DNA of 6,302 nt from Desulfobulbus sp. (GTDB taxonomy: Bacteria; Desulfobacterota; Desulfobulbia; Desulfobulbales; Desulfobulbaceae). The position numbers and the translations under genes are program-made. Shown here in pieces: positions 5,144 to 6,302 of this stretch. The notes below the pieces were generated by a model that ran no database searches, was not told where the DNA came from, and saw nothing but the letters and a program-made list of their open reading frames with translations. Location: NCBI GenBank assembly GCA_030600525.1, contig JAUVLX010000214.1:1-6302 (forward strand). Reading direction: 5' to 3'. Numbering within the stretch: the stretch's first letter is position 1; every line of letters starts with the position of its first letter.

Positions 5144-6302
5144 ATGAATCAGCTAACAACCTTTCCCGCTGGCCTTCCTCTGCCTCTGGGCACGTCACCA
5201 ACCCCTGACGGAATTAACTTTGCTCTTTTTTCCAGAAATGCCGTCGCAGTAACCCTGATCATCGAGCTTAACGAGCATGGGAAACCTCATCAAATTGAGA
5301 TAAAACTGCATCCGAAAATAAATAAAACCGGTGACATATGGCACGTCCTCATTCCCGACCTGAGCATACCCTGCTATTACGGCTACCGGATATCTGGTCC
5401 CTTTGATCCAGAGGGAAGCGGTCACGCCTATGACGATTCGCTCATAATTCTAGATCCCTACGCCAAAGAACTACGATCCTCCCATTGGGGTGACAAATGG
5501 GGAGGGCTGGGTCAACAGCCTTGCTGCCGCATCCAGTCGCCGCAATATGAGTGGGAAGACGATCGTCCATTAAACATCCCCCTCAAGGACTCCATTATCT
5601 ACGAACTTCATGTTCGCGGATTCACCAAGGATCCATCATCAAATGTTATTTATCCAGGTACCTTCAAAGGAGTTACGGAAAAAATACAATATTTAAAAAA
5701 CTTGGGAATCACTGCTGTAGAATTAATGCCGGTGACGGAATTCAATGAGAATGAGACACTCTTCGCCAACCCCGAGACAGGTGAAAAACTGAAAAATTAC
5801 TGGGGCTACAGCCCGCTCTCCTTCTTCTCTCCCAAATCAGGTTATTGCAGTCAACAAGACAACCCTATCAATGAATTCAGGGACATGGTCAAAGCACTGC
5901 ATAAAGCGGGCATAGAAGTTATTTTAGATATTGTTTACAACCATACTGCCGAAGGGGGCATTGACGGGCCGACGACTAGCTTCAGGGGAATAGACAATAC
6001 CATTTACTATCTGCTTGATCCCTGGACCAGGACCTATCTCAACTTTTCGGGCTGCGGCAACACCTGCAACTGCAATCACCCCATTGTTCGTAGCCTCATT
6101 ATCGACGCTCTCCACTGGTGGGTCATTGAAATGCATGTGGATGGCTTCCGCTTTGACCTGGCCTCCATCCTTGGCAGGGATTCCAGTGGCCAGGTGCTGA
6201 CCAATCCACCCATGGTGGAAATGATTGCCGAAGACCCGGTTCTTGCCAACACCAAAATTATTGCAGAGGCCTGGGATGCAGCTGGCTTGTACCAGGTAGG
6301 GA
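5144..6302 (+). CDS. glgX: Glycogen debranching enzyme / isoamylase (GlgX-type), N-terminal part
   Basis: The gene runs off the right edge; 386 codons are present and open. Members cut alpha-1,6 branch points of glycogen, usually after phosphorylase has shortened the outer chains. Residues 10-105 form an N-terminal CBM48-type domain (LPLGTSPTPDGINFALFSRNA, then YYGYRISGPFDPEGSGHAYD). The GH13 barrel begins at IIYELHVRGFT (151-161). Conserved regions follow: VELMPVTEF (192-200); DIVYNH (262-267); VDGFRFDLA with nucleophile Asp338; and IIAEAWDAAG with acid/base Glu375. The third catalytic Asp lies beyond the window. The ATG at 5144 is the only standard start after an in-frame stop (5081-5083); the Shine-Dalgarno (AGG at 5136-5138) is modest. 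There is no signal peptide, so it should be cytosolic. GlgX and isoamylase types are hard to separate from this half; other glycogen genes may lie to the right. It is transcribed away from the DUF1566 gene across a shared 102-bp gap. Confidence 0.9.
   Translation, partial: MNQLTTFPAGLPLPLGTSPTPDGINFALFSRNAVAVTLIIELNEHGKPHQIEIKLHPKINKTGDIWHVLIPDLSIPCYYGYRISGPFDPEGSGHAYDDSLIILDPYAKELRSSHWGDKWGGLGQQPCCRIQSPQYEWEDDRPLNIPLKDSIIYELHVRGFTKDPSSNVIYPGTFKGVTEKIQYLKNLGITAVELMPVTEFNENETLFANPETGEKLKNYWGYSPLSFFSPKSGYCSQQDNPINEFRDMVKALHKAGIEVILDIVYNHTAEGGIDGPTTSFRGIDNTIYYLLDPWTRTYLNFSGCGNTCNCNHPIVRSLIIDALHWWVIEMHVDGFRFDLASILGRDSSGQVLTNPPMVEMIAEDPVLANTKIIAEAWDAAGLYQVG

Noticed and set aside
5144..6302. Apparent truncation of the debranching enzyme before the third catalytic Asp
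   Set aside because: The frame is still open at the last base, so the gene is cut by the window edge and is not broken.

Overview
The window reads as ordinary chromosome of a Gram-negative bacterium with moderate GC content. It encodes a FadL-type outer-membrane channel, a periplasmic penicillin-binding protein, a stand-alone receiver protein and a GlgX-type debranching enzyme. The single-domain receiver carrying an ISGGG motif, the DUF1566 (Lcl C-terminal) protein and the overall style suggest a deltaproteobacterium (Desulfobacterota, perhaps a Desulfobulbales relative). That assignment is inference, not something a marker gene here proves. No tRNA, rRNA, CRISPR array, insertion sequence or phage gene was seen, and no gap between genes exceeds about 170 bp.

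Left part (1-2354, minus strand): an AMP-forming acyl-CoA synthetase is followed 29 bp downstream by the first 183 codons of an OMPP1/FadL/TodX-family protein. This looks like a two-gene unit for taking up and activating long-chain fatty acids or similar hydrophobic substrates. From a 166-bp divergent gap the plus-strand gene at 2521-3600 is read out. It encodes a secreted D-alanyl-D-alanine carboxypeptidase/endopeptidase (peptidase S11) with a repeat-bearing linker and no C-terminal PBP5-type domain.

Middle (3605-5041): a two-way intrinsic terminator separates the S11 gene from two minus-strand genes. One is a 122-residue CheY-like receiver that probably starts at a TTG codon. Upstream of it lies a perfect 10-bp inverted repeat at the predicted transcription start. 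The other is a 311-residue protein with an unrecognised N-terminal half, an acidic linker and a C-terminal DUF1566 domain.

Right part (5042-6302): a 102-bp divergent gap contains a 19-bp sequence matching the classical Fur box at 17 of 19 positions (minus-strand reading). It lies almost exactly between the predicted -35 and -10 of the DUF1566 gene, and a TATAAT facing the other gene overlaps its edge. On the plus strand follows the first 386 codons of a glycogen debranching enzyme/isoamylase (CBM48 plus GH13), cut by the window edge.

No clearly new multi-gene system is visible. The observations most worth following are the Fur-box-like divergent promoter with its uncharacterised DUF1566 target, and the palindrome in front of the receiver gene.
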